In this document: positions 37,194 to 46,453 of the stretch, piece after piece
Numbering within the stretch: the stretch's first letter is position 1
Layout: every line of letters begins with the position of its first letter
DNA from: Hyphomicrobium methylovorum
GTDB taxonomy: Bacteria; Pseudomonadota; Alphaproteobacteria; Rhizobiales; Hyphomicrobiaceae
NCBI RefSeq assembly: GCF_013626205.1
Contig: NZ_QHJE01000001.1
Location: forward strand, 3,018,501-3,082,500
Reading direction: 5' to 3'
DNA length: 64,000 nt
Position numbers and translations under genes: made by a program
Notes under the pieces: generated by a model
Told to the model about the DNA's origin: nothing
What the model saw: the letters and a program-made list of their open reading frames with translations, nothing else
Databases searched by the model: none

Positions 37194-37709
37194 TCATGCG
37201 TTGGGTTTCGGCTCGAATTTCAGGGCCAAGCCATTCATGCAATAGCGAAGACCAGTCGGCTTGGGTCCGTCTTCGAATACGTGCCCCAGGTGTCCGCCGC
37301 AGCGCCGACAATGCACCTCGGTGCGCGTCATCATCATGCTTTTGTCGACGTTCGTCCCAACCGCGTTATCGAGCGGCTTCCAGAAGCTTGGCCAGCCGGT
37401 GCCGCTATGGAATTTGGTCTCCGACGAAAAGAGGGCGAGCGCGCAGCCCGCGCAGACATAGGTCCCGGGCTTGTCGTTGGCGTCGAGCGGGGAGGAGCCC
37501 GGCGGTTCGGTCCATTCGCGCCGCAAGACGCTGAACTGTCCCGGCGTCAAAATTCGCCGCCACTCGCTTTCTGTTTTCGTGATCTCAAACTTTTCGGCGG
37601 CGTTGGCCGCAATCGAGCCCTGACCGGTGCCGCCCGAAATCGCCTTGTAGGCGGCGGCGCCACCCGCAAGCGTTAGGCCAAGGATCGCAAAATCGCGCCG
37701 GGAGTACAT
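37194..37709 (-). CDS. msrB: Peptide-methionine (R)-S-oxide reductase MsrB, Tat-exported
   Basis: Reduces R-methionine sulfoxide in proteins. The ATG at 37709 has GAGG upstream and yields 171 residues; the GTG nine bases upstream is less likely. The N-terminus is a twin-arginine signal (YSRRDFAILGLTLAGGAAA), so this is a periplasmic form. The zinc cysteines are C86/C89 and C134/C137, and the catalytic cysteine is C157 in RYCMNG, where many family members have RYCINS. The HSGTGWPSFW and GGHLGHVF motifs are present. It converges with the GGDEF-EAL gene. Confidence 0.94.
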   Translation of the reverse strand: MYSRRDFAILGLTLAGGAAAYKAISGGTGQGSIAANAAEKFEITKTESEWRRILTPGQFSVLRREWTEPPGSSPLDANDKPGTYVCAGCALALFSSETKFHSGTGWPSFWKPLDNAVGTNVDKSMMMTRTEVHCRRCGGHLGHVFEDGPKPTGLRYCMNGLALKFEPKPNA

Positions 37710-37820
37710 GGCTTCCACCTCTTCGTCTCAGTCTCGGGCGCTCGGCATATGCGCCTTTGGGGAGAGTACGCCGGGATCTGCGGCAGCGTTTCAGCGGCGT
37801 GAGCGAAAAATCTATCCGCC

Positions 37821-38540
37821 TTAGCCGAGGCCGAGAATGGGCACTGCTTGATCGACGACAATTTCCGTTGGGCTCAGGCGGCAACGATAGCACAGCATTT
37901 CGACGCCGACACGGTGCGCTTCGGCGAAGGCTTCGGCATAGGCCGGGTCGATGTCACGGGCGATGTCGAAGCTCTCGGCGTCGCCGCGCTGCACCAGGAA
38001 CATCATCACGGCGCGATTTCCCTCGGCAACCATCTGGGACAGCTCGCGCAGGTGTTTGGCGCCGCGCTCTGTTTTGCTGTCCGGAAATTCGGCGCGTCCG
38101 GCGGTTCGCATCAGGTGGACGTTCTTGACCTCCACATAGCAGGGGCGGGGATCGCCGCCCGTCAGCAGAATGTCGATACGGCTCGCGAGGCCGTATCGGA
38201 CTTCGCGGCGCAGGGTCGCGTAGCCGGCGAGTTCGGGTATCACACCGTCCGTTATGGCTTCGGTGACGAGACCGTTCGGGCGGCTTGAATTGATGCCGAC
38301 GAGGTGAGGCCCGGCGCCCAGATCGTTTTCGATCAGCTCCCACGCGTGGCGATATTTGCGGGTGGGGCTATCGTTTTCGGAGAGCCACACAGTGGAGCCT
38401 GGTCCCGTCAGCCCGAGCATCGAGCCCGTGTTAGGACAGCTTGCCGTGACGGTAACGCCGCCCTCCAGCATGACATCGGCGAGAAAGCGTTTGTAACGCT
38501 GGATGAGTTTGCCCGGAACGAGCGGCGTTGGGAATTGCAT
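37821..38540 (-). CDS. sfsA: Sugar fermentation stimulation protein SfsA
   Basis: SfsA-family protein of 239 residues: MQFPTPLVPGKLIQRYKRFLADV at the start, SCPNTGSMLGL, YVEVKNVHL and FPDSKTERGAKHL in the middle, and DIDPAYAEAF near the end, all signature blocks. The family has an OB-like N-terminal domain and an endonuclease-like core; E. coli SfsA affects maltose metabolism, but the molecular role is unclear. It diverges from the CinA-like gene with 65 bp between the starts. Confidence 0.95.
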   Translation of the reverse strand: MQFPTPLVPGKLIQRYKRFLADVMLEGGVTVTASCPNTGSMLGLTGPGSTVWLSENDSPTRKYRHAWELIENDLGAGPHLVGINSSRPNGLVTEAITDGVIPELAGYATLRREVRYGLASRIDILLTGGDPRPCYVEVKNVHLMRTAGRAEFPDSKTERGAKHLRELSQMVAEGNRAVMMFLVQRGDAESFDIARDIDPAYAEAFAEAHRVGVEMLCYRCRLSPTEIVVDQAVPILGLG

Positions 38541-38605
38541 GGCACCTTATTGTCCGCTGGATGCGGCTGGGCAAGGGGTTGGTGGGGACGGTATAGATAG
38601 CGCGG

Positions 38606-39361
38606 ATGGATAAAGCGCACGGAGCCGACGTGGGAAGCGAAAAAATTGTAACTGCGGGTCTCCTGGTCATCGGCGACGAGATCCTTTCGGGGCGCACCAA
38701 GGATCGCAATATCGGGACGATTGCTGAGCACCTGACGGGCATTGGCATTCGGCTGCGCGAAGTGCGTGTGGTTGCGGACGATGAGCGCGAGATTGGCGAT
38801 GCGATCGGCGCGCTCCGATCACGCTACGATTACGTCTTCACGACCGGCGGCATCGGCCCGACCCACGACGACATCACGGCCGACAGCATCGCGAAGGCGC
38901 TGGGTGTTTCGATCGATGTCGATCCACGGGCGGAAGCCATGCTGAAGCAGCATTATGCGCATCGCGGTATGGCGTTGACGCCAGCGCGGCTGAGAATGGC
39001 GCGTATCCCTGCGGGCGCTTCGCTGATCGCCAATACGATTTCCGGAGCGCCGGGATTTCGCATCGAGAATGTGATTGTCATGGCGGGTGTTCCCGACATC
39101 ATGCGGGCGATGCTCGAAGCCGTCACGCCCGCCTTGGAGGCAGGTGATCGAGTGCTGTCGGTGACGATTGCTGTCAACAAACCCGAGAGCGAGATCGCGG
39201 ACGTCTTCCTGGCGCATCAGTTGCGCTATCCGGACGTTGCGATGGGAAGTTATCCGCGATTGTGCGACGGCCGACCCGTTGCGGATCTTGTGCTGCGCTC
39301 GACTGATGGCGCGAAGCTCGAAGAGGCGGCTGAAACGCTACGTGCTCTGCTCGCAGTCTAG
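38606..39361 (+). CDS. CinA-like molybdopterin-binding-fold protein
   Basis: A 251-residue protein with the MoaB/MogA/CinA N-terminal fold: GLLVIGDEILSGRTKDRN, VVADDEREIGDAI, FTTGGIGPTHDDITADSIA (the phosphate-binding GGxGPTxDD block), and APGFRIENVIVMAGVPDIMRAM. It lacks the C-terminal CinA amidohydrolase domain. Members with this single-domain build are common in Alphaproteobacteria and are annotated competence/damage-inducible protein A; the true reaction is unclear. A GTG at 38630 is an alternative start. Confidence 0.92.
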   Translation: MDKAHGADVGSEKIVTAGLLVIGDEILSGRTKDRNIGTIAEHLTGIGIRLREVRVVADDEREIGDAIGALRSRYDYVFTTGGIGPTHDDITADSIAKALGVSIDVDPRAEAMLKQHYAHRGMALTPARLRMARIPAGASLIANTISGAPGFRIENVIVMAGVPDIMRAMLEAVTPALEAGDRVLSVTIAVNKPESEIADVFLAHQLRYPDVAMGSYPRLCDGRPVADLVLRSTDGAKLEEAAETLRALLAV

Positions 39362-39412
39362 CGGCAGCTATGCTGTGCAATGGATACGTAATGAGCGTCG
39401 TTGGCGTAGCTC

Positions 39413-40030
39413 TCAGTTGAGCGGCGCGCGATCGATATCGTCTGGCTCAATGCGGAGCTGACCAGCCTGCAGCGGATCGTCTTCGACGAAGAGCGTGTAT
39501 TGCACGTCGAGCGCGTCGAGAAATGCCGCTGCCATATCGAGAAGCGGTCCAAGTGCAACACGCTTCGCGATGAGGAAGCTATCGTCGATGGTCAACTGTG
39601 CAGCTTCGCGAACGGCTGGCGCGTCCGGCGCGATCAGGCCGCGGCTGCGGACATAGGATACGATGTCGTCGCCCGTTTCGAAATCTTCGCTGCGCGCGTC
39701 GCCGCTTTCCTCTACCGCGTCAAGCAACAGTGCCGTGCCCGATGCGAACAGCGATCCGACCGGGCGAAAGCGGTCGTCGATTTCAGCCAGCGAGCGGGCA
39801 TGATCCCGTGCCTTCAGCACGCGCGCGACGAGTACGAGTTCGAGGCCCCGTACCTCTTCAGCAATGGCGCGTTGGCGAACGACGAAGTCTGCCGGGTCGC
39901 TTTTCTTTTCTGCGAGTGCACGCCAGTCGTGTCCGCGCGCAACAATGTCCTCTCCTGCTGCAAGGATGGCGTCGAGGTGATCGGCCAATAGATAGACCGA
40001 TAGAGGGGCGCGCATCGCAACGTGAGACAT
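39413..40030 (-). CDS. Protein of unknown function
   Basis: A 205-residue mostly helical protein from the ATG at 40030 (the longer frame begins at a TTG). It has no signal peptide or membrane segment; the only visible patterns are acidic/leucine-rich helices (AEEVRGLELVLVARVLKARDHAR) and two conserved-looking phenylalanines around FRPVGSLFASGTALLLDAV. No family recognised. It converges with the CinA-like gene and is otherwise isolated. Coding potential is supported by length, codon use like its neighbours and consistent frame. Confidence 0.7.
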   Translation of the reverse strand: MSHVAMRAPLSVYLLADHLDAILAAGEDIVARGHDWRALAEKKSDPADFVVRQRAIAEEVRGLELVLVARVLKARDHARSLAEIDDRFRPVGSLFASGTALLLDAVEESGDARSEDFETGDDIVSYVRSRGLIAPDAPAVREAAQLTIDDSFLIAKRVALGPLLDMAAAFLDALDVQYTLFVEDDPLQAGQLRIEPDDIDRAPLN

Positions 40031-40468
40031 GATCAACCTAATTCGAGAGCAATTTCACTCCGAAAGTGACCTGATTCGCATGTCCGCAACTAGGGTTAGC
40101 GGTGTCTGGACGATCGTATGTGGACGAATGAGGATAACGCGTTCAGCACGCTGTTTCCGGGCTAAATGGCTCGTTTTTGGCGTTTTCGCTCCGTGGCAAA
40201 AATAGCGCTGACGCAGAGAAGTGTGCGTGAATAGCGCCGCTGTCATCGCGCGTTCGAATGGTCGGCGCATCTCGGCTAACGCGACGGAAGAGTTCGCTCG
40301 CTCTTGCGGCAGGCTCTACGCGTAGGGGAGGTGGGGAGCAGAGGATTGCAATGCAATCTGAGTTCAGAGCATTTGAATTTATCTTCTTTCTCTTTTTGCT
40401 CGTCACTGCCTAGCGTCTTGCAATGCAGCGGACATGCGCTGCGGGTCATGCTTGGGGATTTTGCAATT
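40031..40468. other. Intergenic region, nothing recognised
   Basis: About 440 bases between a minus-strand unknown gene and the small basic secreted-protein gene. Open frames in it do not resemble proteins. The 3' end is the untranslated leader of the downstream gene, with GGGG before its ATG. Confidence 0.4.
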
Positions 40469-40711
40469 ATGAAAATCGTTCTTAGTGCCTTGGTCGCGGC
40501 TGTCATTGCCACGGCAGGTTTTGCGGGTTCAGCGTCTGCTCTTTCGGTTCCGGCGAAACCGGGTGTTGCCGCAGCTGGGCCGACGCAGGTGACGTTCTGG
40601 AAGGACGGCAAGAAGCGGGACGCGCGCCGGGCGCATAAGCGCAAGCACGCGCATGCGCACAAATCGCACAAGCATTCGAAGGCGCATAGGTCGTCGAAGA
40701 AGACGCACTAG
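40469..40711 (+). CDS. Small secreted His/Lys-rich peptide
   Basis: ATG at 40469 with GGGG upstream gives 80 residues: a clean signal peptide (MKIVLSALVAAVIATAGFAGSASA) and a mature 55-residue peptide that becomes strongly basic, with histidine/lysine/arginine-rich repeats (KRKHAHAHKSHKHSKAH). Composition suggests binding to polyanions or metals. No cysteine or enzyme motif. A strong terminator follows. Similar short His/Lys-tailed secreted proteins occur in Rhizobiales without a known function. Confidence 0.7.
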   Translation: MKIVLSALVAAVIATAGFAGSASALSVPAKPGVAAAGPTQVTFWKDGKKRDARRAHKRKHAHAHKSHKHSKAHRSSKKTH

Positions 40712-40761
40712 CGAGGCCCCGCCTGGGCGGGGGCACCGCCCGGGCTGTTGAGCCTGCTACC

Positions 40762-40813
40762 AACCGAGAACGTGTTCGGGTGTCTCCGCGCCGGACTGCG
40801 TTCTCGGTTTTTT
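40762..40813 (+). terminator. Long-loop intrinsic terminator
   Basis: AACCGAGAACG (40762-40772) pairs perfectly with CGTTCTCGGTT (40799-40809) over 11 bp, and T residues run to 40813. The 26-base loop is longer than usual. It follows the small basic peptide gene by 50 bases and lies before the convergent GIY-YIG gene. Confidence 0.7.
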
Positions 40814-40834
40814 GTGCTGGTGCGGTGGGGGAAT

Positions 40835-41143
40835 TTATTCTTCGCGCCAGGCGCAAATCTCGGAGGTGAGATCGCGCCACTCCGGGTTGGCTGTTTCGAT
40901 CAGACCGAGCTTTTCGGCGCGAGAGATTTTCTTCAGCTTCTTTTCGCGGGCGATCGCATTCAACATCGTTTCGAAATGTTCATAGTGGACGAGCCGGTGC
41001 ACGCCGTACCGCTGCGTGAAGCCTTCAGCGATGTCCTGCTGGTGAATTGAAACTCGCGCCGCGAGATCTCCGGTGACGCCGATGTAGAGCGTTCCATTGC
41101 GCTTGCTCGCCAGGATGTAGACAGCGGGGCGAACGACGCGCAT
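40835..41143 (-). CDS. GIY-YIG domain protein (UvrC-Slx1 nuclease fold)
   Basis: A 102-residue single-domain GIY-YIG protein: VYILASKRNGTLYIGVTGDLAARVSIH covers the GIY-YIG core and the catalytic arginine region, and the C-terminal RLVHYEHFETMLNAIAREKKLK supplies the conserved glutamate helix. Stand-alone versions are widespread and often multi-copy in Alphaproteobacteria; a nuclease role is assumed from the fold only. It is flanked by the terminator at 40762-40813 and an inverted repeat. Confidence 0.9.
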   Translation of the reverse strand: MRVVRPAVYILASKRNGTLYIGVTGDLAARVSIHQQDIAEGFTQRYGVHRLVHYEHFETMLNAIAREKKLKKISRAEKLGLIETANPEWRDLTSEICAWREE

Positions 41144-41210
41144 CAGGAAATGTTTCCTTTGCCAGCCTCAACACCGGTCGCACGCTTCATCTGTTTTAGC
41201 ACCCCGACCG

Positions 41211-41410
41211 TCATCCTCAGCCGAGCGCGAGACGAAGTTTCGCGTCGAAGGCTGGGGATCCAGCACAAGAATTGCCGAAGGCTCTAAAACAAACAAGGCG
41301 CTCCATTCGAAGCGCCTTGTTGAATTGCGGTTTGGTTTCGACGGCTGCGCCGAGACTTACGCTGGATCCCCGGCCGTCATTCGCTTCGCTCATTCGGCCG
41401 AGGATGACGA
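41211..41410. repeat. Inverted intergenic repeat pair
   Basis: A block near 41211-41273, read on the minus strand, begins TGGATCCCCAGCC and ends CGGCTGAGGATGACGG. A second block on the plus strand near 41362-41412 begins TGGATCCCCGGCC and ends CGGCCGAGGATGACGA. The ends match while the middles differ, so the two blocks form an inverted pair around a hairpin (AACAAGGCGCT / AGCGCCTTGTT, 41292-41321). The TGGATCCCC...GAGGATGACG type is familiar from dispersed intergenic repeats of alphaproteobacteria. The second block runs into the end of the next gene. Confidence 0.6.
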
Positions 41411-41941
41411 GATAGTAAACCCGTCTTGGAATATTTCGCTTCGACTGCCGCGAAGATGGCTCATTGCCATAGGGATTTCGTTGATCGCTATAGCCAAAAC
41501 ATTGTGAGCAACTATACGAATAGCGTCGAACTCTGGGACCTGAATTATCCCTCTCCCAAAATACTCAAACCCTTTGTTCGAGTATTGTTGGTTGAGAAGT
41601 TCTAGGAGAAGCCTATCCCCATCGCTCATGCCTTTGAACACGGCTGGACATCTCTTCTCAGCGTGGTGAAAGCAACTACATAAATCATGTCCGATATGTC
41701 GTTTTCGGTATTCGTTCGGGTGCATTCCGCTTTGGCGCAACAATGCCTTCAGTGACAGTTCAATCGAGTGTCCGAGTAAATAATAGACAGGCGATATGGC
41801 TAGGTTGCTGTGAGCCAGCCTTAGACGCTCTTCGGCAGCAATAGCCGAGCAATAATATTCCAATGCTTCGCGCACCTGACCGAGCGGAGTGACGCGCTCG
41901 GCAATCTCGTGATTAAAATTCTGGCGGCAATTTTGTTGCAT
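41390..41941 (-). CDS. HEPN-like protein of unknown function
   Basis: A 183-residue protein, helical throughout, with YLLGHSIELSLKALLRQSG followed by GHDLCSCFHHAEK, a layout like HEPN domains (S/IELxLKxLL then HxL). The RX4-6H catalytic motif of HEPN RNases is not obvious, so it may be a non-nucleolytic HEPN. The last codons (ISSSSAE and the stop) lie in the inverted repeat, so the C-terminus was probably set by repeat insertion. No nucleotidyltransferase partner lies next to it. Function unknown. Confidence 0.72.
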   Translation of the reverse strand: MQQNCRQNFNHEIAERVTPLGQVREALEYYCSAIAAEERLRLAHSNLAISPVYYLLGHSIELSLKALLRQSGMHPNEYRKRHIGHDLCSCFHHAEKRCPAVFKGMSDGDRLLLELLNQQYSNKGFEYFGRGIIQVPEFDAIRIVAHNVLAIAINEIPMAMSHLRGSRSEIFQDGFTISSSSAE

Positions 41942-41996
41942 TGAAATCTAGCTCGCGGGGTGGGAACGATCCGACCCCGCGATGCCTCCGTGGTAC

Positions 41997-44900
41997 CTAG
42001 CTGCACCCGCTGGTGCTGCCGCAGGTGTCGCACTTCAGGCAGGTGCCGTTGCGGACCATTGTGAAGTTTTGGCACTCGGTGCAGGCGACGCCGACGTAGC
42101 CGCGGAGTTTGGCTTCGGACGAACGCTGTTTGTAGAGGTCGGACGCGCTCATCGGTGCGGCGGCCGACGCGGATGCTGCCGCCGTTGGCGAGCGCATTTC
42201 GATCGGTTGCGTGTCGAGCGCCAGAGCGTTTGCGCCGTGCGTTAGCGTCTGATCGATGTAGGGCGCCGCCTGGTTATAGGCCGTTGCGCTTTCCGAGGTG
42301 CTTTGCGAGACGGTTGTCCGGCTGGCGAGACGCACGACCGACGCGCCGCGTACAAGACCCTTGGAAACAACTTTCGAGACGGTCGGCAGGTCGAGCGCGA
42401 GCTGCTCGTCCGTTGCGTCGTCGCTCGAGCCGAGGCCCGTTTCACCGACGATTTCGCGCGGATCGACGTGTGCGAGATCGTGACGGCCGAGGTAGGAGAC
42501 GCCAAGTTCGCGGAAGATATAGTCGAGGATCGACGTTGCGTTCTTGATCGTTTCGTTGCCCTGCACGAGACCAGCCGGTTCGAAGCGCGTGAACGTGAAG
42601 GCTTCGACGAACTCTTCCAGCGGCACGCCGTATTGCAGACCGAGCGACACGCCAATCGCGAAGTTGTTCATCAAGCTGCGGAAAGCGGCGCCTTCCTTAT
42701 GCATGTCGATGAAGACTTCACCGAGACGGCCGTCGTCGTATTCGCCGGTGTGCAGGTAGACCTTGTGGCCGCCAACCGTCGCCTTCTGCGTGTAGCTCTT
42801 GCGGCGGTTGGGAAGCTTCTCGCGTTCGGACTTGCGGTCTTCCTTCACGTAGACGATTTTTTCGACGATCTTCTCTACGATTTTTTCCGTGACGACCGCG
42901 GTGCGCGCTGCGAGCGGTTGCGTCATCAGGTTTTCGAGCGCGTCGGCTGCCTCGTCCTCATCATCGCCGAGGATCTGGCTGTTCAGCGGCTGCGAGAGCT
43001 TCGAGCCGTCGCGATAGAGCGCGTTGGCCTTCAGCGCCAGTTTCCACGACATCATGTAGGACTGCTTGCAGTCTTCCACCGTCGCATCGTTCGGCATGTT
43101 GATCGTCTTCGAGATGGCACCCGAAATGAACGGCTGTGATGCCGCCATCATGCGGATGTGGCTCTCGACCGAGAGGTAGCGCTTGCCCTTGCGGCCGCAA
43201 GGGTTGGCGCAATCGAACACCGCAAGATGCTCGGCCTTGAGGTGCGGCGCGCCTTCCAGCGTCATCGCTCCGCAGACGTGCTCGTTCGCGGCCTCAACGT
43301 CTTTTTTCGAGAAGCCGAGGTGGGCGAAGAGATCGAACGTCTGATCGGCCAGCTTGTCGGCGGGGACGCCGAGCGTTCCGGTCAGGAAGTCGTCACCCAG
43401 CGTCCAGCGATTGAAGACGAACTTGATGTCGAACGCCGTCGCCAGGCCCTTTTCGATCTTGGCGAGTGCGTCATCGGTGAAGCCTTTCGCCTTGAGCGTT
43501 GCCGAATTGATCGCGGGAGCCTGCGCGAGCGATCCATGGCCAACTGCGTAGACTTCAATTTCCGCGATTTCGGACGGGCGGTAACCGAGCGTCTTCAGAG
43601 CTTCGGGCACGGACTGGTTGATGATCTTGAAGTAGCCGCCACCCGCGAGCTTCTTGAATTTGACGAGGGCGAAGTCCGGTTCGATGCCGGTCGTGTCGCA
43701 ATCCATGACGAGACCGATCGTGCCGGTCGGCGCGACGACGGTCGATTGGGCGTTGCGGTATCCGTACTTCTCGCCGAGTTCGAGTGCGCGATCCCACGCA
43801 AGCTTGGCGGCGGTCGAGAGCCGCGCGTCTTTGAGCGATGCATGATCGAGCGGCACGGGCGAGATGGACAGCTTCTCATAGCCGCCGACGTCACCGTGCG
43901 CGGCACGGCGATGATTGCGGATGACGCGCAGCATGTCCGACGAGTTCGGCTGGAAGCCAGGGAAGGGCCCCAGCTCGGCTGACATTTCCGCGCTCGTCGC
44001 GTAGGAGACGCCGGTCATGATAGCCGAGATGGCGCCGCAGATCGCGCGGCCTTCGGCTGAGTCATATGGCGTTCCGGCGGACATCAACAGGCCGCCGATG
44101 TTGGCGAAGCCGAGGCCGAGCGTGCGGTAGCGGTAGGAGAGTTCCGCAATGCGGCGCGACGGGAACTGCGCCATCAGCACCGAGATTTCCAGAACGATCG
44201 TCCACAGACGGCAGCCGTGCTCGTAGGCTTCGACGTCGAAGGAGGCGTCGTCGCGGCGGAAGCGCAGCAGGTTGAGCGACGCGAGGTTGCACGCCGTGTC
44301 GTCGAGGAACATGTATTCCGAGCACGGATTCGACGCGCGGATCGGGCCGGACTGCGGGCATGTGTGCCAGTCGTTGATCGTGGTGTGGAACTGGATGCCG
44401 GGGTCGGCCGAGGCCCATGCGGCGAAGCCGATGTCTTCCCAGAGGTCCTTGGCGCGGATCGTCTTCGTTACGCGGTCGCCGAGGCGGGCGCGCAGATTCC
44501 ACTCTTCGTCGGCGACGACGGCATTCAAGAACTCATCCGTGACGCGCACGGAGTTGTTCGAGTTCTGTCCGGCGACCGTCAGATAGGCTTCGCTATCCCA
44601 ATCGGTGTCGTAGGTGTCGAACGAGATTTCCTTGTAGCCCTGGCGCGCAAACTGGATGACTCGCAGGACGTAATTCTGCGGGACGGAATCGCGCTTGGCT
44701 TCGCGGATGGCCTGCTTGAGCTTCGGGTTTTTCAGCGGATCGAAGCAGGCTTCACCCTCGGCTTCGCAATTCACGCACGCCTTCAGCACGGCTTTGAGCC
44801 GCTTCTGGCAGATCTTCGAGCCGGTGACGAGAGCGGCGACTTTCTGCTCTTCCTTCACCTTCCACGAGATGTATTCCTCGATATCTGGATGATCGACGTC

Positions 44901-45749
44901 GACGACGACCATCTTCGCGGCGCGGCGCGTGGTGCCGCCCGATTTGATGGCGCCCGCCGCGCGGTCACCAATCTTGAGGAAGCTCATCAGGCCGGACGAG
45001 CGTCCGCCGCCGGAAAGCTTTTCGTTCACGCCGCGGAGAGACGAGAAGTTCGAGCCCGTGCCTGAGCCGTATTTGAAGAGGCGCGCTTCACGCACCCAGA
45101 GGTCCATGATGCCGCCGTCGCCGACGAGATCGTCGGCAACCGACTGAATGAAGCAGGCATGGGGCTGCGGGTGTTCGTAGGCGGAGGTCGATTCCGTCAG
45201 GCGGCCGGTTTCGAAATCGACGTACATATGACCCTGGCCGGGACCGTCGATGCCATAGGCCCAGTGCAGACCCGTGTTGAACCACTGCGGCGAGTTCGGC
45301 GCGGCCATCTGCATCGCGAGCATGTAGCGGAGCTCGTCGAAGAAGGCTTGGGCGTCTTCTTCCGAGGAGAAGTAGCGGCCCTTCCAACCCCAATACGTCC
45401 AGGTTCCTGCGAGGCGGTCGAACACCTGGCGGGCGTCCGTTTCGCCACCCGTGCGATCTTCAGCGGCCAGTTCGGAGAGGGCTGCCTCATCCGGGATCGA
45501 GCGCCAGAGCCACGACGGCACCTGCGTTTCTTCGAATTTCTTCAGGCGCGTGGCGACGCCCGCCTTGCGGAAATACTTCTGCGCCAGGATGTCGGCTGCG
45601 ACCTGGCTGAAATGTTCGGGAACGTCGAAGCCCTTGAGGCTGAAGACGATGGAGCCGTCGGGATTTTTGATCTCGGAGGTCGCACGGCGGAACGGAATGG
45701 TGGAATAGGGAGAGCGTCCGGCTTCAGTGAAACGCCGCGTGATCTTCAT
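41997..45749 (-). CDS. nrdJ: Adenosylcobalamin-dependent (class II) ribonucleotide reductase
   Basis: Makes deoxyribonucleotides using B12 as radical source, independent of oxygen. The ATG at 45749 is chosen for its AGGGGAA ribosome site; 1250 residues. Motifs include [13 protein letters not shown], the [16 protein letters not shown] block, [20 protein letters not shown] (active-site cysteine region), [21 protein letters not shown], and a C-terminal zinc-ribbon-like tail of CxxC pairs ([20 protein letters not shown]) with the redox cysteines. This long form is usual in Alphaproteobacteria. nrdR, its usual repressor, lies 11 kb away. The leader upstream is highly structured. Confidence 0.96.
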   Translation of the reverse strand: MKITRRFTEAGRSPYSTIPFRRATSEIKNPDGSIVFSLKGFDVPEHFSQVAADILAQKYFRKAGVATRLKKFEETQVPSWLWRSIPDEAALSELAAEDRTGGETDARQVFDRLAGTWTYWGWKGRYFSSEEDAQAFFDELRYMLAMQMAAPNSPQWFNTGLHWAYGIDGPGQGHMYVDFETGRLTESTSAYEHPQPHACFIQSVADDLVGDGGIMDLWVREARLFKYGSGTGSNFSSLRGVNEKLSGGGRSSGLMSFLKIGDRAAGAIKSGGTTRRAAKMVVVDVDHPDIEEYISWKVKEEQKVAALVTGSKICQKRLKAVLKACVNCEAEGEACFDPLKNPKLKQAIREAKRDSVPQNYVLRVIQFARQGYKEISFDTYDTDWDSEAYLTVAGQNSNNSVRVTDEFLNAVVADEEWNLRARLGDRVTKTIRAKDLWEDIGFAAWASADPGIQFHTTINDWHTCPQSGPIRASNPCSEYMFLDDTACNLASLNLLRFRRDDASFDVEAYEHGCRLWTIVLEISVLMAQFPSRRIAELSYRYRTLGLGFANIGGLLMSAGTPYDSAEGRAICGAISAIMTGVSYATSAEMSAELGPFPGFQPNSSDMLRVIRNHRRAAHGDVGGYEKLSISPVPLDHASLKDARLSTAAKLAWDRALELGEKYGYRNAQSTVVAPTGTIGLVMDCDTTGIEPDFALVKFKKLAGGGYFKIINQSVPEALKTLGYRPSEIAEIEVYAVGHGSLAQAPAINSATLKAKGFTDDALAKIEKGLATAFDIKFVFNRWTLGDDFLTGTLGVPADKLADQTFDLFAHLGFSKKDVEAANEHVCGAMTLEGAPHLKAEHLAVFDCANPCGRKGKRYLSVESHIRMMAASQPFISGAISKTINMPNDATVEDCKQSYMMSWKLALKANALYRDGSKLSQPLNSQILGDDEDEAADALENLMTQPLAARTAVVTEKIVEKIVEKIVYVKEDRKSEREKLPNRRKSYTQKATVGGHKVYLHTGEYDDGRLGEVFIDMHKEGAAFRSLMNNFAIGVSLGLQYGVPLEEFVEAFTFTRFEPAGLVQGNETIKNATSILDYIFRELGVSYLGRHDLAHVDPREIVGETGLGSSDDATDEQLALDLPTVSKVVSKGLVRGASVVRLASRTTVSQSTSESATAYNQAAPYIDQTLTHGANALALDTQPIEMRSPTAAASASAAAPMSASDLYKQRSSEAKLRGYVGVACTECQNFTMVRNGTCLKCDTCGSTSGCS

Positions 45750-45823
45750 TGATAGATTCCCCTGGCATGCGGGACGCAAAGCAAATCGATGCCGTGCGCC
45801 GTAATGGTTGTTCTGGTTTGCTG

Positions 45824-45965
45824 TCCGGCCCAAAAACAGGCCGGAGCAGCGCTTCGGATAGACTTTGAAGCGGCATCGCTTCTGGCATTCAAAGCGCAGG
45901 TCTCCGTGCCTGCGGAGCGCGGCAAGCAGCCGTATCCCGCCGGCTTTGGGCCGACCCAAACTTGC
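45824..45965 (-). promoter_or_regulatory. Structured leader upstream of nrdJ with a B12-box-like core
   Basis: On the minus strand the RNA would fold, from 5' to 3', as a three-way junction (GCAAG/CTTGC closing 45922-45965, with stems TTTGGG/CCCAAA and GCCG/CGGC). Two overlapping, mutually exclusive hairpins follow (CTCCG/CGGAG and CGCAGG/CCTGCG, 45895-45917), then a nested pair (45863-45894) and a 7-bp hairpin (TCCGGCC/GGCCGGA, 45824-45845). The segment CCGCAGGCACGGAGACCTGC resembles the B12 box, but the rest of the cobalamin riboswitch core is not recognisable. It lies 75-215 bases before the nrdJ start. Confidence 0.4.
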
Positions 45966-46453
45966 AAATTGGATGTGCGCTTACGCTACGTGCACGCGGA
46001 CGAACCCCTCTTCTCATCCGCGAATGCAACAGACGATGCGTGAACCGTGATCGTGTCCCTCAACATGAATTTCTGGTCTCAACGGCGGCGGTTCACAGTC
46101 CCGTCGTCATTGGTCCGATGGAGAGAAAGTTAGGACGATTCGTGGGGAGGCGTCATTGGGTTTGAGGTATATATTGCGGTGGCAGACGCAACCGACACAA
46201 CATGTAGTGGTGTGGACAACTTTTGTGGTTTGCCGCGAAATCCGCGGAATAGGGCGCATTTTCGGAGTTTGACGCGGGTCCGGTGGTGTGGACGAGGTGG
46301 GATGACACGCAAATGGACCCCTCTAACGGCTTGAGGCTACCCTGATTCCGAGACAGGGCTGTTGCATGGCTGCACCGATGCCGCGTTGCTGGACATCCGG
46401 GGTAGTGTGAAGCTAAGTCGAAGTGCCGGGCGCATGAAGGAATCGATAGCGAT
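45966..46453. other. Intergenic region before the Complex I accessory gene
   Basis: About 490 bases. It should contain the nrdJ promoter (minus strand) and the promoter of the NDUFA12-like gene (plus strand). I see an 11-base direct repeat GTGGTGTGGAC at about 46207 and 46282, and nothing else. Confidence 0.4.

Noticed and set aside
39413-40030. Considered a nucleotide-binding or toxin-type role for the unknown protein
   Set aside because: No motif supports either; left as unknown.
45824-45965. Canonical cobalamin riboswitch upstream of nrdJ
   Set aside because: Only the B12-box-like stretch fits. The GCCACTG and GGAAGG core elements and the usual spacing are not found, so I list a structured leader and not a riboswitch.
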